A stretch of DNA of 39,544 bases from JAUPVO01 sp964420875. Lineage in GTDB: Bacteria > Patescibacteriota > Minisyncoccia > Phycocordibacterales > UBA5272. Position 1 is the first letter of the stretch, and the number at the start of each line of letters is the position of its first letter. Both the position numbers and the translations under genes were made by a program. Shown here one piece after another: positions 27,983-36,113 of this stretch. The stretch lies in assembly GCA_964420875.1 (NCBI GenBank), contig CAYQUK010000005.1:1-39544 (forward strand), written 5' to 3'. The notes below the pieces were generated by a model. The model saw nothing but the letters and a program-made list of their open reading frames with translations, had not been told where the DNA came from and did not search any database.

Positions 27983-28606
27983 ATGATAATCACATATCAC
28001 GGCAAGGGGCATGTAAAGCTAGTTACTGGCGATATCACTCTCGCTCTCGGGCCAGTTTCAAAAGACTCTAAAAAAAGACAGACCAAATACGGCGCTGATG
28101 TGGCGATGTTGCCACTCTTGCACCCAGATTATAATGGCGTAGACAATGTGACACACGGAACAAAAGAGCCATTTGTAATCAAAAGTGCTGGAGAGTATGA
28201 GATAGCTGGAGTATTTGTGAATGGGTTTTCAACTCGTGTGACTCGTGACGGGGAGGAGTATATGGCTAACAGTTATGTTTTCAATTTTGACGGCATGCGT
28301 GTTGTGTATCTCGGACAAATACAGGAGCCTCTAAAACCAGAACAAAAAGAAATAATAGATGAGGTGGATGTACTATTCGTGCCAGTGGGTGGTGACGGCG
28401 AATCACTCAACCCATATGATGCCGCAAAGATTGCCACTGGTCTCGAGCCAAAGATTGTTATCCCTATTGACCACAATGAAAAGACTTTGCCAGTATTTAT
28501 GAAGGAGATGGGAGGTGAAGCTGTACAAGCCATAGACAAACTAACAATCAAAAAGAAAGACATCGCCGATAAGCTGGGTGAGGTGGTACTAATCGAGGAG
28601 ATATAA
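27983..28606 (+). CDS. MBL-fold protein with lost metal-binding motif
   Basis: The 207-residue protein resembles metallo-beta-lactamase fold proteins (UlaG/PhnP-like): ITYHGKGHVKLVTGDITLALGP at the N-terminus, the segment IKSAGEYEIAGVFVNGF, MRVVYLGQI, and VDVLFVPVGGD...YDAAKIATGLEPKIVIPIDH. However, the HxHxDH metal motif is absent: the corresponding region reads LPLLHPDYNGV, so hydrolase activity of the usual type is unlikely. This pattern recurs in related small genomes as far as I recall, but was not checked. It is followed after nine bases by the single-TM protein gene. Confidence 0.75.
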   Translation: MIITYHGKGHVKLVTGDITLALGPVSKDSKKRQTKYGADVAMLPLLHPDYNGVDNVTHGTKEPFVIKSAGEYEIAGVFVNGFSTRVTRDGEEYMANSYVFNFDGMRVVYLGQIQEPLKPEQKEIIDEVDVLFVPVGGDGESLNPYDAAKIATGLEPKIVIPIDHNEKTLPVFMKEMGGEAVQAIDKLTIKKKDIADKLGEVVLIEEI

Positions 28607-28615
28607 TAAATCTGT

Positions 28616-28993
28616 ATGAGATGGATCAGGAGCTATATAAAATATCTGGCGAATGAGAAAAAGGAAATACAACGTATACATGCTGTATTTATTGCCGCAA
28701 TACTAACTGCTTTTTTTACCGGCGCCTATCTTTATATATTGTATGACATCGCGCCTCCCACACCAGATATCAGTATTTCTAATAAAAAAGTCTATGTAAG
28801 AGATCAAAACTCTAACACTTCTTATATTTCAAATAACACAGAAACAAACAGCGACATCGTAGCGATACCACCTGAAAACAGCATATATAAAATAGCTGAT
28901 ATATTGGAAAATATCGGTTATAGATTTTCTGAATTAAAGGGTTTCTTGCAAACCAGTAACACATATACAGCTACCTCTACAAACGGGAACTAG
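28616..28993 (+). CDS. Single-pass membrane protein of unknown function
   Basis: Not recognised. The 125-residue protein has a basic, cytoplasmic N-terminus (MRWIRSYIKYLANEKKEIQRI), one membrane helix (about 22-46, AVFIAAILTAFFTGAYLYILYDI), and a Ser/Asn/Thr-rich exported part with a short helical region (NSIYKIADILENIGYRFSELKGFL). It looks like a bitopic envelope protein. The stop codon TAG (28991-28993) lies inside the palindromic repeat that follows (28981-29004). It is downstream of the MBL gene by nine bases and probably co-transcribed. Confidence 0.65.
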   Translation: MRWIRSYIKYLANEKKEIQRIHAVFIAAILTAFFTGAYLYILYDIAPPTPDISISNKKVYVRDQNSNTSYISNNTETNSDIVAIPPENSIYKIADILENIGYRFSELKGFLQTSNTYTATSTNGN

Positions 28994-29004
28994 GTCCCAT
29001 TTTG
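28981..29004. repeat. Palindromic repeat copy 2
   Basis: Identical over 24 bases to 18021-18044, core GGGAACTAGGTCCC between A and T runs. It contains the stop codon of the gene at 28616 and probably serves as its terminator. Confidence 0.7.
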
Positions 29005-29037
29005 CTGTGTTTATTGCTGTCATTTTTACCTGTAATG

Positions 29038-29046
29038 TGCTATAAT
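29038..29046 (+). promoter_or_regulatory. Extended -10 promoter of gyrA
   Basis: TGCTATAAT, with TGTG before it, exactly as at secA. The start is expected around 29053, about 10 bases before the ATG at 29063. Confidence 0.65.
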
Positions 29047-29062
29047 ATATGCACAAATTGCT

Positions 29063-31540
29063 ATGGCTAAAAAACAAGAAATCCCAAACTCAAGCGAAAG
29101 TCATGAGGAGTTAATGTCTAAACAAAGTATCATCAGCGCGCCTATTGTGGACGAGATGAAAAAGTCCTATTTGGACTATGCGATGAGTGTTATTACTAGC
29201 CGTGCATTGCCTGATGCTCGTGATGGTCTCAAGCCTGTGCATCGCCGCATACTATATAGTATGTACAAAAACGGCCTCACTCCGAGTGCTAAATTTAAAA
29301 AGTCAGCAACAGTGGTGGGAGACGTACTCGGATCATATCACCCTCACGGAGACGCGTCTGTGTACGATGCCATGGTACAACTCGCTCAGGAATTTAAAAC
29401 TAGATATCCACTCGTGCTCGGTCAGGGTAACTTTGGATCTATTGATGGGGACGGTGCAGCGGCATATCGTTATACAGAAGCAAAGATGAGTAAGGTTGCC
29501 AATGAGATGATGCAAGACATGGAAAAGGAGACCGTAGACATGCGTCCAAATTATGACGGCAGCAAACGTGAGCCAGTAGTATTACCAACGACAGTGCCAG
29601 GTCTACTACTCAACGGTACTCTCGGTATCGCGGTGGGAATGGCGACCAATATTCCACCAAATAATCTGGGCGAAGTGATAGACGCTGCGTCACATCTCAT
29701 TGATAACAAGGATGCGACTATTGATGATTTGTGTGTGTATATGAAAGGCCCAGACTTTCCAACAGGAGGACTAGTTTTTGGTGAGTCAGATATACGTCAC
29801 GCATATGCAACAGGACGCGGTGGAATGCTTTGTCGTGGTGAGGCGGAAATAGTAGAGACAAAAAACGGTATGTTCCAAATTGTAATCACCTCTATTCCTT
29901 ATCGTGTTGTAAAGGCGAACTTACTCGAGAGAATAGGAGAACTGGTTGGTGAGAAAAAGATAGAGGGCATCAAAGATATACGTGATGAGTCCACAACTGA
30001 TATACGCGTTGTTATTGACCTTAAGAGTAATTCTCAACCAGAGAAAGTTTTAAATTATTTGTATCGTCATACTGATCTCGAGACAACTTTCCATATGAAT
30101 ATGGTGGCTCTTGTTAAGGGTGTGCCACAGACATTGTCTATCAAGGGTGCCTTGTCAGAATTCCTAGACCATAGAAAAGAAGTAGTTAGACGTAGATGTG
30201 AGTTCGACCTCCGTCGCGCTCTGGAGCGTGAGCATATATTGCTTGGTCTCAAAAAGGCATTGGACCATATTGATGAAATAATTCAAACAATAAAGAAATC
30301 AAAAGATACACCAGATGCTCATGCGCAACTGATGAAGAAGTTCGACTTCTCAGCTATACAAGCTACAGCTATTTTGGAAATGAAGCTACAACGCTTAGCT
30401 GGACTTGAGAGAAAAAAGATTGAAGATGAATTAAAGGCTGTACAAGAGTTGATCGAGGAGCTGCGCGCGATACTCGCAAGTGAAAAGAAAATGCTAAAGA
30501 TTATCAAGGACGAATTACTTGAAGTTAAGAAACTTTTTGGAGACGAGAGACGCACTACTGTTATTAAACACAAAGCAAAAGATTTTAATCCAGAGGACCT
30601 CATCGCTGACAAGGAGTGTGTGCTCGTGTATACAAAGGGTGGATATATCAAACGCACTGACCCAGAGGAATTTCGTACTCAGAAACGTGGTGGAGTAGGT
30701 GTTGTTGATCTCGATACAAAAGAGGAGGACTTTGTTTCTATTTCTCTCACTGCGTCAACTCATGCTGACATGCTTTTCTTTACAGACAAAGGTAAGGCGT
30801 ATCAGATAAAAATGTATGAGATACCAGAAGGTAAACGTGCTACCCGTGGCAAAAGCATTATGAATTTTCTCCAGTTAACAGAGGGCGAAAAAGTTACAAG
30901 CATTCTCGAGGTAGACAAAGAAAAAGACTATTCAGCATTTAGTATTATGATGATAACCAAAGATGGTGTTGCTAAAAAGTCAGCAGCAGCGAGCTTTAAA
31001 GACGTGCGTCGCTCGGGTATCATCGCGATCAGACTAGAAGAAAAAGACGAGTTGGTTACAACATTGCTCACAAAAGAGGGAGACAGTGTGATACTCACAA
31101 CACAAAATGGTCAGTCGATCAGATTTGCAGATACTGATGTCCGTGAGATGGGTCGCACCGCAGGGGGTGTGTCAGCAATGAAGCTCGACAAAGGTGACAT
31201 TATAATGAGTGCCCAAGTTGTTGAAAAGGGAGACAAAAAAGCCAAACTTCTGATATTAACAGCGAACGGATATGGAAAGATGACAGATATGAAGGAATAC
31301 AAAATACAAAAACGTGCAGGTAGCGGTATCAAAACTGTAAAGGTGACCGAAAAAACAGGTAAATTGGTAGTAGCGAGAATAGTGAGTGATGAGGAGGGGG
31401 AGATACTCGCAATATCAAAGGCATCTCAAGTTATCAAGACTGATTTGAAAGACATACCAACACTCGGTCGCGATACACAAGGTGTACGTGTGATGAAGCT
31501 CCGCGATGGGGACAGTATCGCAGGGCTGAGTTTGTTATAA
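29063..31540 (+). CDS. gyrA: DNA gyrase subunit A
   Basis: The GyrA subunit cuts and rejoins DNA in the supercoiling enzyme. It has SRALPDARDGLKPVHRRILYSM, GSYHPHGDASVYDAMVQLAQ, the catalytic tyrosine Y137 in AAYRYTEAKMS, and the C-terminal beta-pinwheel that wraps DNA with a GyrA-box-like QKRGGVGV. The 825 residues are normal. The quinolone-determining region reads GDASVYD. It is transcribed from its own extended -10 promoter; no ParC is seen in the window and the GyrA box argues for gyrase rather than topoisomerase IV. Confidence 0.96.
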   Translation: MAKKQEIPNSSESHEELMSKQSIISAPIVDEMKKSYLDYAMSVITSRALPDARDGLKPVHRRILYSMYKNGLTPSAKFKKSATVVGDVLGSYHPHGDASVYDAMVQLAQEFKTRYPLVLGQGNFGSIDGDGAAAYRYTEAKMSKVANEMMQDMEKETVDMRPNYDGSKREPVVLPTTVPGLLLNGTLGIAVGMATNIPPNNLGEVIDAASHLIDNKDATIDDLCVYMKGPDFPTGGLVFGESDIRHAYATGRGGMLCRGEAEIVETKNGMFQIVITSIPYRVVKANLLERIGELVGEKKIEGIKDIRDESTTDIRVVIDLKSNSQPEKVLNYLYRHTDLETTFHMNMVALVKGVPQTLSIKGALSEFLDHRKEVVRRRCEFDLRRALEREHILLGLKKALDHIDEIIQTIKKSKDTPDAHAQLMKKFDFSAIQATAILEMKLQRLAGLERKKIEDELKAVQELIEELRAILASEKKMLKIIKDELLEVKKLFGDERRTTVIKHKAKDFNPEDLIADKECVLVYTKGGYIKRTDPEEFRTQKRGGVGVVDLDTKEEDFVSISLTASTHADMLFFTDKGKAYQIKMYEIPEGKRATRGKSIMNFLQLTEGEKVTSILEVDKEKDYSAFSIMMITKDGVAKKSAAASFKDVRRSGIIAIRLEEKDELVTTLLTKEGDSVILTTQNGQSIRFADTDVREMGRTAGGVSAMKLDKGDIIMSAQVVEKGDKKAKLLILTANGYGKMTDMKEYKIQKRAGSGIKTVKVTEKTGKLVVARIVSDEEGEILAISKASQVIKTDLKDIPTLGRDTQGVRVMKLRDGDSIAGLSLL

Positions 31541-31542
31541 GC

Positions 31543-31548
31543 TATAAT
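31543..31548 (+). promoter_or_regulatory. -10 element of LamG-pilin gene
   Basis: TATAAT beginning three bases after the gyrA stop and seven bases before the ATG at 31556; the mRNA should be leaderless. Confidence 0.6.
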
Positions 31549-31555
31549 ATTCTTA

Positions 31556-32341
31556 ATGAGCCGTAATAATAATAATCTCAAAGGCTTTACTTTGCTTGAG
31601 CTAATAGTAGTAATAGCAATAATAGGTGTCTTGTCAGTTATTATACTTCCTGGGTTTAAGAATTCTTTAGATAAAGCTAATGCCACAAAAGTAAGTCAAA
31701 ACATAACCAACACATTAAAGAAATACGAAGTATTAGCCAAGTGGGAATTTGAAGAGGGGTCAGGGCTTGTGGCAAAAGACACCGCAGTAAATCCAGTCGA
31801 CAATACAGCTCAAAATAATGCTGTCATACCAGGTTCTGGTGTAACATATTCTGACAATACCTACGCTAGCTCATCTCAAAAGTCGCTCTTGTTTGATGGC
31901 ACTAATTTTCTCACTACAGTCAATAACACCTTTCCCAGATTAGACGGCTCTTCATTTTCTTTCTCTCTCTGGTTCAAGAGGACTGGAGGGTTTGGAGCTG
32001 GAGATAGAATGCTCATAACAAAAGGCACAGTAAATGCAAGCAGGAGGAGACTGATAGTTGGTTTTAGGAGTGACCAATTAATGGTTGGTTTGTACGGGGC
32101 AGATTATTTAACGGCAGTTTATCTGACAGATCAAAATTGGCATAATTTAATGTTCAGTTATGATGTAGATACTAGCTTGTTAACTGTGTATTTAGATTCT
32201 AAAAGAATAGGTAGTTATGATACAGGAGGGCCATTGGCAACTACAGATGCCGAGCAGTTTAGGATAGGGACTTATGCAGGAGGAAATTTTATAGGCAATA
32301 TTGATGATGTGTATTATTTTAAGGATGTGATAGTGAGGTAG
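31556..32341 (+). CDS. Type IV pilin-like protein with LamG-like C-terminal domain
   Basis: The N-terminus is a class III (prepilin) signal: a short leader MSRNNNNLKG, then FTLLELIVVIAIIGVL, with cleavage between G10 and F11 and Glu15 (E5 of mature pilin). The remaining ~200 residues resemble a Concanavalin A-like/LamG jelly-roll: YEVLAKWEFEEGSGLVAKD, KSLLFDGTNFLTTV, FSFSLWFKRTG, WHNLMFSYDVDT, LTVYLDSKRIGSYDTGGPL, FIGNIDDVYYFKDV. LamG domains bind carbohydrates or proteins, so this could be a pilus-tip or surface adhesin; this is inference from the domain. The 261 residues are long for a major pilin and fit a minor pilin. No pilus assembly genes are in the window. Confidence 0.88.
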   Translation: MSRNNNNLKGFTLLELIVVIAIIGVLSVIILPGFKNSLDKANATKVSQNITNTLKKYEVLAKWEFEEGSGLVAKDTAVNPVDNTAQNNAVIPGSGVTYSDNTYASSSQKSLLFDGTNFLTTVNNTFPRLDGSSFSFSLWFKRTGGFGAGDRMLITKGTVNASRRRLIVGFRSDQLMVGLYGADYLTAVYLTDQNWHNLMFSYDVDTSLLTVYLDSKRIGSYDTGGPLATTDAEQFRIGTYAGGNFIGNIDDVYYFKDVIVR

Positions 32342-32359
32342 ATTTTTTCAAAACATAGA

Positions 32360-32572
32360 TTATTCTACACTCACTATTTTGTGGGGATGGAGGTGGCCGC
32401 TGACTATTTTAATTTTCTTATTGGTATGTTTTTGATGGAGCAGGTCGAGGAGAATACTGTTGGCGAGTCCGCGCTCCGCAGGAGCGCGGACTTTGACTTT
32501 GTACAGGTCATCACTTATGACCTCGAGGGTGTCCTCTTTTGAGTCAGGATATATGTGTATCTTGATATACAT
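32360..32572 (-). CDS. DUF167 (YggU-like) family protein
   Basis: A 70-residue protein with the DUF167 pattern: MYIKIHIYPDSKEDTLEV, KVKVRAPAERGLANSILLDLL (the APxxGxAN-like core) and KIKIVSGHLHPHKIVSV. The family's function is unknown. A perfect 12-bp inverted repeat (32466-32492) lies inside the coding sequence at the conserved RAPAER region. It stands alone between the pilin and methyltransferase genes; its ATG is at 32572. Confidence 0.82.
   Translation of the reverse strand: MYIKIHIYPDSKEDTLEVISDDLYKVKVRAPAERGLANSILLDLLHQKHTNKKIKIVSGHLHPHKIVSVE
32466..32492. repeat. Perfect inverted repeat inside the DUF167 gene
   Basis: AGTCCGCGCTCC, loop GCA, GGAGCGCGGACT. It is GC-rich in an AT-rich region and would form a stable hairpin in the mRNA of either strand; no T-tract follows. 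Confidence 0.85.
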
Positions 32573-32603
32573 GTGTATACTTTAGCATATATAGGATTTG
32601 GAG

Positions 32604-33140
32604 ATGCTAGAATATACATATATGGCATTTCTCTCACCGCGACAAATGGTAGACAGCTTGGATATTACACCAGGGTCTACTATTGTTGATCTCGGAGCTG
32701 GATCTGGGGCGTATGTATATGAGGCATGCAGAGTTAATGGTCCGCATGGAAGGGTGATAGCGGTAGATATTGATAAAGACAAATTGGAAATGGTTAACTC
32801 AGCTGCAAAAATAGGTGGATATAAAGTAGACACTCTTATCGCAGACCTAGACAAGAAAATAATATTGCCAGACTATGTTGCTGATTATGTGATATTGGCC
32901 AATACCTTACACATGATTGATGACAAAGTAAGCCTTTTAAAAGAATGTGCCCGCATATTGTCACCGACTGGATATATGTTGCTCGTGGATTGGAATAATG
33001 ACAGTAATCTCGGTCCAAAAGATGGTAAACTTGAAAGAGTGGCAGTAGTCGCATCTCTGGCTGCAGCACGATTGCGTGTGCGTCGTGAATTGGCAGCAGG
33101 AGATCATCATTTTGCATACATAATAGAGCCACTAAAATAA
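32604..33140 (+). CDS. Class I SAM-dependent methyltransferase
   Basis: The 178-residue protein has the Rossmann methyltransferase motif I IVDLGAGSGAYVYEAC (near residue 30), motif II RVIAVDID, and motif post-II/III IADLDKKIILPDYVADYVI with ILANTLHMIDD. It resembles the UbiE/Methyltransf_11/31 group. The N-terminal MLEYTYMAFLSPRQMVDSLDI may bind substrate; the target is unknown. The start was placed at the ATG at 32604, as the TTG at 32598 has a GGAG following it rather than preceding. A TATATA at 32589-32594 lies just upstream. The next gene follows directly, one base after its stop codon. Confidence 0.85.
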   Translation: MLEYTYMAFLSPRQMVDSLDITPGSTIVDLGAGSGAYVYEACRVNGPHGRVIAVDIDKDKLEMVNSAAKIGGYKVDTLIADLDKKIILPDYVADYVILANTLHMIDDKVSLLKECARILSPTGYMLLVDWNNDSNLGPKDGKLERVAVVASLAAARLRVRRELAAGDHHFAYIIEPLK

Positions 33141-33141
33141 T

Positions 33142-34497
33142 ATGGACAAGCCAAATATTTTTAAAATAATAACAATAGCAGTAGGGGTTGTAATAGGAGT
33201 ATTTGCGATTTTAGTTTTTAGCGGCAAGATCCCAGGGATAGGATCGTCCGGTACAACTGCAAATGCCAACAAGCCAACAATAGAAGTATGGGGCACATTA
33301 CCAGCTGATGCATTTAATGCGGCGGTATCTGAGACGGCGATACGCACAGCACAGCCACTCTCTGTCTCGTATACATATATAGATCCAAATGTATTTACTG
33401 ATACTTTGGCTCGTGCTGCAGCTGTGAATACTGCGCCAGATCTTGTGGTTGCAGAGCATGATCTGTTGTTGTCTACTAACAGCCTGCTTTACCCTATGGC
33501 TTATACATATATGTCAGAGCTGGAATACAAAGACACTTTTGTTGATGCGACACATCAATACGCTCTACCGTTTGGAGCATTGTTCTATCCTGTTTTGATT
33601 GACCCACTAATAACTTTTTATAACAGAGGTATGCTCAGTCAGGCTGGGCTAACTGGTCCCATCAAAACTTGGAGTGACTTGGCTCGCTATCAAAAAGACC
33701 TTACTGTGTATGACTCAAATGGCAAACCAAAACAAAGCGCTTTTGCGATAGGTGTGTATAGAAATATTTCATATGCAAAAGACATATTGATGACACAGCT
33801 TGCACAGCTCGGACACACTCCAGTCAAGGCGTTGTTTTATATAGGCATTAACAATCAAGTCGCAGCCAATATCAATACTGATGTTGGTATAGGAACCACA
33901 GGGGATGATACTGTGCCTGATCTTGTAAAGATAATGCGATTCCAAACCGCATTTAGTGATACACAAAAAACTACATTTACCTGGAATGAAACAGGAGAAA
34001 ATGATATGACTATGTTCTCGAGAGGTCAATTAGGATTTTACTTTGCTCGCGCCAGCTCTCTGTCACGTATACGCGCCATCAATCAAAACATAGATATAGG
34101 CATCACTTATTTCCCTCAATTTGAAAACACAAAAGCTTTGACTACCGGTGGGGCTATATATGGTGCAGCCGTAGTTCGCACAACAGCGGACCCAGAGTAT
34201 TCTATATCTGTTGCCAGAAAGTTCTCGGACAATATATTTTCTTCTATGCTTTCTAACACCCTCGGTATGTCATCTGCTCGTCGTGATGTTTTGGCTGGTA
34301 CTGACGGATCAGAAAAGGCCGAGATACTAGGTCGTAGTGCGTTAATAATGAAGTCTTTTTATGATTCAAATCCAGTATCCTCTGAGACTTTGGTGCGATC
34401 TCTGTATGGAGACATACTTTCTGGTCGCAAATCAATAGTGGAGGCAGTAGACACCTTTGAAAGAGATTGGACAAAGGTATATACTAAATTACAATAA
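33142..34497 (+). CDS. Membrane-anchored extracellular solute-binding protein
   Basis: The 451-residue protein has an uncleaved-looking N-terminal anchor (about residues 8-28, IITIAVGVVIGVFAILVFSG) and a family 1-type extracellular binding-protein fold: IEVWGTLPADAFNAAV at the start, APDLVVAEHDLL, YALPFGALFYPVLIDPLITFYNR, and AGLTGPIKTWSDLARYQKDLT. Such proteins normally feed ABC importers with sugars or other solutes. Here no permease or ATPase genes are adjacent; instead it begins a row of VirB2-like membrane protein genes, the next starting three bases after its stop. It may thus serve as a binding component in that surface system; this is inferred from position. Confidence 0.85.
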   Translation: MDKPNIFKIITIAVGVVIGVFAILVFSGKIPGIGSSGTTANANKPTIEVWGTLPADAFNAAVSETAIRTAQPLSVSYTYIDPNVFTDTLARAAAVNTAPDLVVAEHDLLLSTNSLLYPMAYTYMSELEYKDTFVDATHQYALPFGALFYPVLIDPLITFYNRGMLSQAGLTGPIKTWSDLARYQKDLTVYDSNGKPKQSAFAIGVYRNISYAKDILMTQLAQLGHTPVKALFYIGINNQVAANINTDVGIGTTGDDTVPDLVKIMRFQTAFSDTQKTTFTWNETGENDMTMFSRGQLGFYFARASSLSRIRAINQNIDIGITYFPQFENTKALTTGGAIYGAAVVRTTADPEYSISVARKFSDNIFSSMLSNTLGMSSARRDVLAGTDGSEKAEILGRSALIMKSFYDSNPVSSETLVRSLYGDILSGRKSIVEAVDTFERDWTKVYTKLQ

Positions 34498-34499
34498 AT

Positions 34500-35192
34500 A
34501 TGCCAGCAACAACCAATACAGGAGATACGACAACACTAGTTACGTGTGGCAATGATCCAAGTCAGGCACCGTGTACTCTTTCTGATCTGTTTACTGTTTC
34601 AAATTTGTTTGCTGAGTATGTCATAAAGTTTTTCCTACCAGCTGTATTTTTTATAGGTTTATTTTTGACAATATTACCAATACTTAAAAATCCAAATAGT
34701 CCCGAGAATTTGGCTGACGCAAAAGGTAGACTTATCAAGTTATTGATAGGTACAGGTATAGTTATCGGTGCATATATGATAGTGCGTGTAGTGTTGCTGG
34801 CTCTTGGGGTGGACAGCGGGTCTGATGTTTTGCAGCGCGCAGTGGGTGGTACATCTTTCCATATTCCATTTGTTGAGTATGCATATGGACAGACTACGCC
34901 TGCACCAACAACTAGCTCTGGCAAGTTTAACAACCCACTCAGCAACGTGACAATACAGTCTGTTATTAGTGGTATAGCAAATGTTGTACTGTATCTAGGT
35001 GTTATCGGTGTTATATACGGATATATACGCAGCGCTATATTTTTTGTAATGAGTCAGGACAATCCTAACAACTTAACAAAGGCCAAAACCTGGGTATTTT
35101 GGACTACAGCGGTGGCCCTGGTTATATTTGGAGCCGAAGTGATATATAATATATTGGTCAGCACCACAAATTCATTATTGCCATCAAAATAA
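34500..35192 (+). CDS. Duplicated VirB2/TrbC-like membrane protein
   Basis: A 230-residue protein made of two similar halves, each with two hydrophobic helices joined by a short charged loop: FFLPAVFFIGLFLTILPIL-KNPNSPENLADAK-LIKLLIGTGIVIGAYMIV in the first, and VLYLGVIGVIYGYIRSAIFFV-MSQDNPNNLTKAK-WVFWTTAVALVIFGAEVI in the second. The halves share the xNPxxNLxxAK loop. The N-terminus (residues 1-30) is polar with two Cys. It resembles the small proteins downstream, so this family of TrbC/VirB2-like pilin proteins has an internally duplicated member here. Its role is unknown. First of six such genes to 37325. Confidence 0.75.
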   Translation: MPATTNTGDTTTLVTCGNDPSQAPCTLSDLFTVSNLFAEYVIKFFLPAVFFIGLFLTILPILKNPNSPENLADAKGRLIKLLIGTGIVIGAYMIVRVVLLALGVDSGSDVLQRAVGGTSFHIPFVEYAYGQTTPAPTTSSGKFNNPLSNVTIQSVISGIANVVLYLGVIGVIYGYIRSAIFFVMSQDNPNNLTKAKTWVFWTTAVALVIFGAEVIYNILVSTTNSLLPSK

Positions 35193-35202
35193 ATAACCTT
35201 TT

Positions 35203-35616
35203 ATGTTAAAAAATATCTCAGAACTTATTAATAGTTTAACAAATATAGTGAGCGGGGGACTCGCAACACTTTTAATGGGTCTCGCTTTCATTGCTTTCCT
35301 CTTAGCTATTATCAATTTCCTTTGGAAACGTAGATCAGGTGATGATAAAGGTTTGAATGATGCAAAGAGCATGCTCGGGTGGAGCGTTATTGCTCTCTTT
35401 GTTATGGTTTCTATTTGGGGCCTGGTTTCATTTTTACAAGGGGCGCTCGGTGTTGGTGGTGTAACAGAGATTAAAAAGCCACAGACTAGATTCGGAGCAC
35501 CTGCTACAACAGGAACAGGTATGGGGGCTGTGGGTTCGTCTTGTACTCAACCATCTGATTGTCTCAGTGGTAAATGTACAGCCAGTGCTGGTTCTGCCGC
35601 AAAGACTTGCGATTAA
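35203..35616 (+). CDS. VirB2-like membrane protein with four-Cys C-terminus (1)
   Basis: The 137-residue protein has two membrane helices (about 17-39 and 55-82) separated by the charged loop WKRRSGDDKGLNDAKSMLGW, followed by a Gly/Ala/Thr linker and a C-terminal module with the spacing C-x5-C-x4-C-x10-C (SSCTQPSDC...GKC...TC). No cleavable signal peptide is obvious. The loop sequence is almost identical in the next gene. VirB2/TrbC-like pilins form the conjugative pilus; here the proteins look like pilin-type subunits displaying a disulfide knob, but no VirB4/VirD4 partner is in the window. Confidence 0.75.
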   Translation: MLKNISELINSLTNIVSGGLATLLMGLAFIAFLLAIINFLWKRRSGDDKGLNDAKSMLGWSVIALFVMVSIWGLVSFLQGALGVGGVTEIKKPQTRFGAPATTGTGMGAVGSSCTQPSDCLSGKCTASAGSAAKTCD

Positions 35617-35619
35617 TAT

Positions 35620-36108
35620 ATGAAAAAAATACTTTTAAGTTTAGGAATGGTGAGTATAGTTGGTGTTGCCAGCGCGCAGCAGGTTTTGAGTAACGTTGAC
35701 AATATAATTAACAAATTAAAAGAAATAGTTAGTGGTGGTGTGGCTGGGCTGTTAATGTCTTTGGTTTTCGTAGTATTCCTGTTGTCTATTATTACATTTA
35801 TTTGGAAACGTAGATCAGGTGATGATAAGGGGATGAACGATGCCAAGAACATGCTCGGCTGGAGCGTAATAGCCATGTTTGTGATGGTTGCTATCTGGGG
35901 TCTGGTTGTGTTCCTATCTCAGACATTTGGTGTAGGTTTGGGGGGTAATGTGTACAAGCCCGCAACATTGCCAGTTGAAAAAACAACAGGAGGCAATCCT
36001 GGGGCGGGCAATTTAAAACCTAGTGGAGCCAGTTGTCAAAATAGTAATGAATGCCAAAGTGGTGTCTGCGAGGATCCACTTGGAGCATTTGTAGGAACTT
36101 GTAAATAA
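35620..36108 (+). CDS. VirB2-like membrane protein with four-Cys C-terminus (2)
   Basis: The 162-residue protein has a signal peptide (MKKILLSLGMVSIVGVASAQ, cleavage at ASA-QQ), two membrane helices, the loop WKRRSGDDKGMNDAKNMLGW and the second-helix motif SVIAMFVMVAIWGLVVFL. The C-terminal module SCQNSNEC-QSGVC-EDPLGAFVGTC has the same C-x5-C-x4-C-x10-C pattern as the gene before it. It starts three bases after that gene's stop, so both are one operon. The central part is the most conserved among the tandem paralogues. Confidence 0.75.
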   Translation: MKKILLSLGMVSIVGVASAQQVLSNVDNIINKLKEIVSGGVAGLLMSLVFVVFLLSIITFIWKRRSGDDKGMNDAKNMLGWSVIAMFVMVAIWGLVVFLSQTFGVGLGGNVYKPATLPVEKTTGGNPGAGNLKPSGASCQNSNECQSGVCEDPLGAFVGTCK

Positions 36109-36113
36109 AATAT

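Noticed and set aside
17913..29004. tRNA-Glu plus the 24-base repeat as attachment sites of an integrated element
   Set aside because: The repeat is outside the tRNA, no integrase is seen, and the interval holds essential genes (ftsZ, ftsA, hisS, lepB, rpsU).
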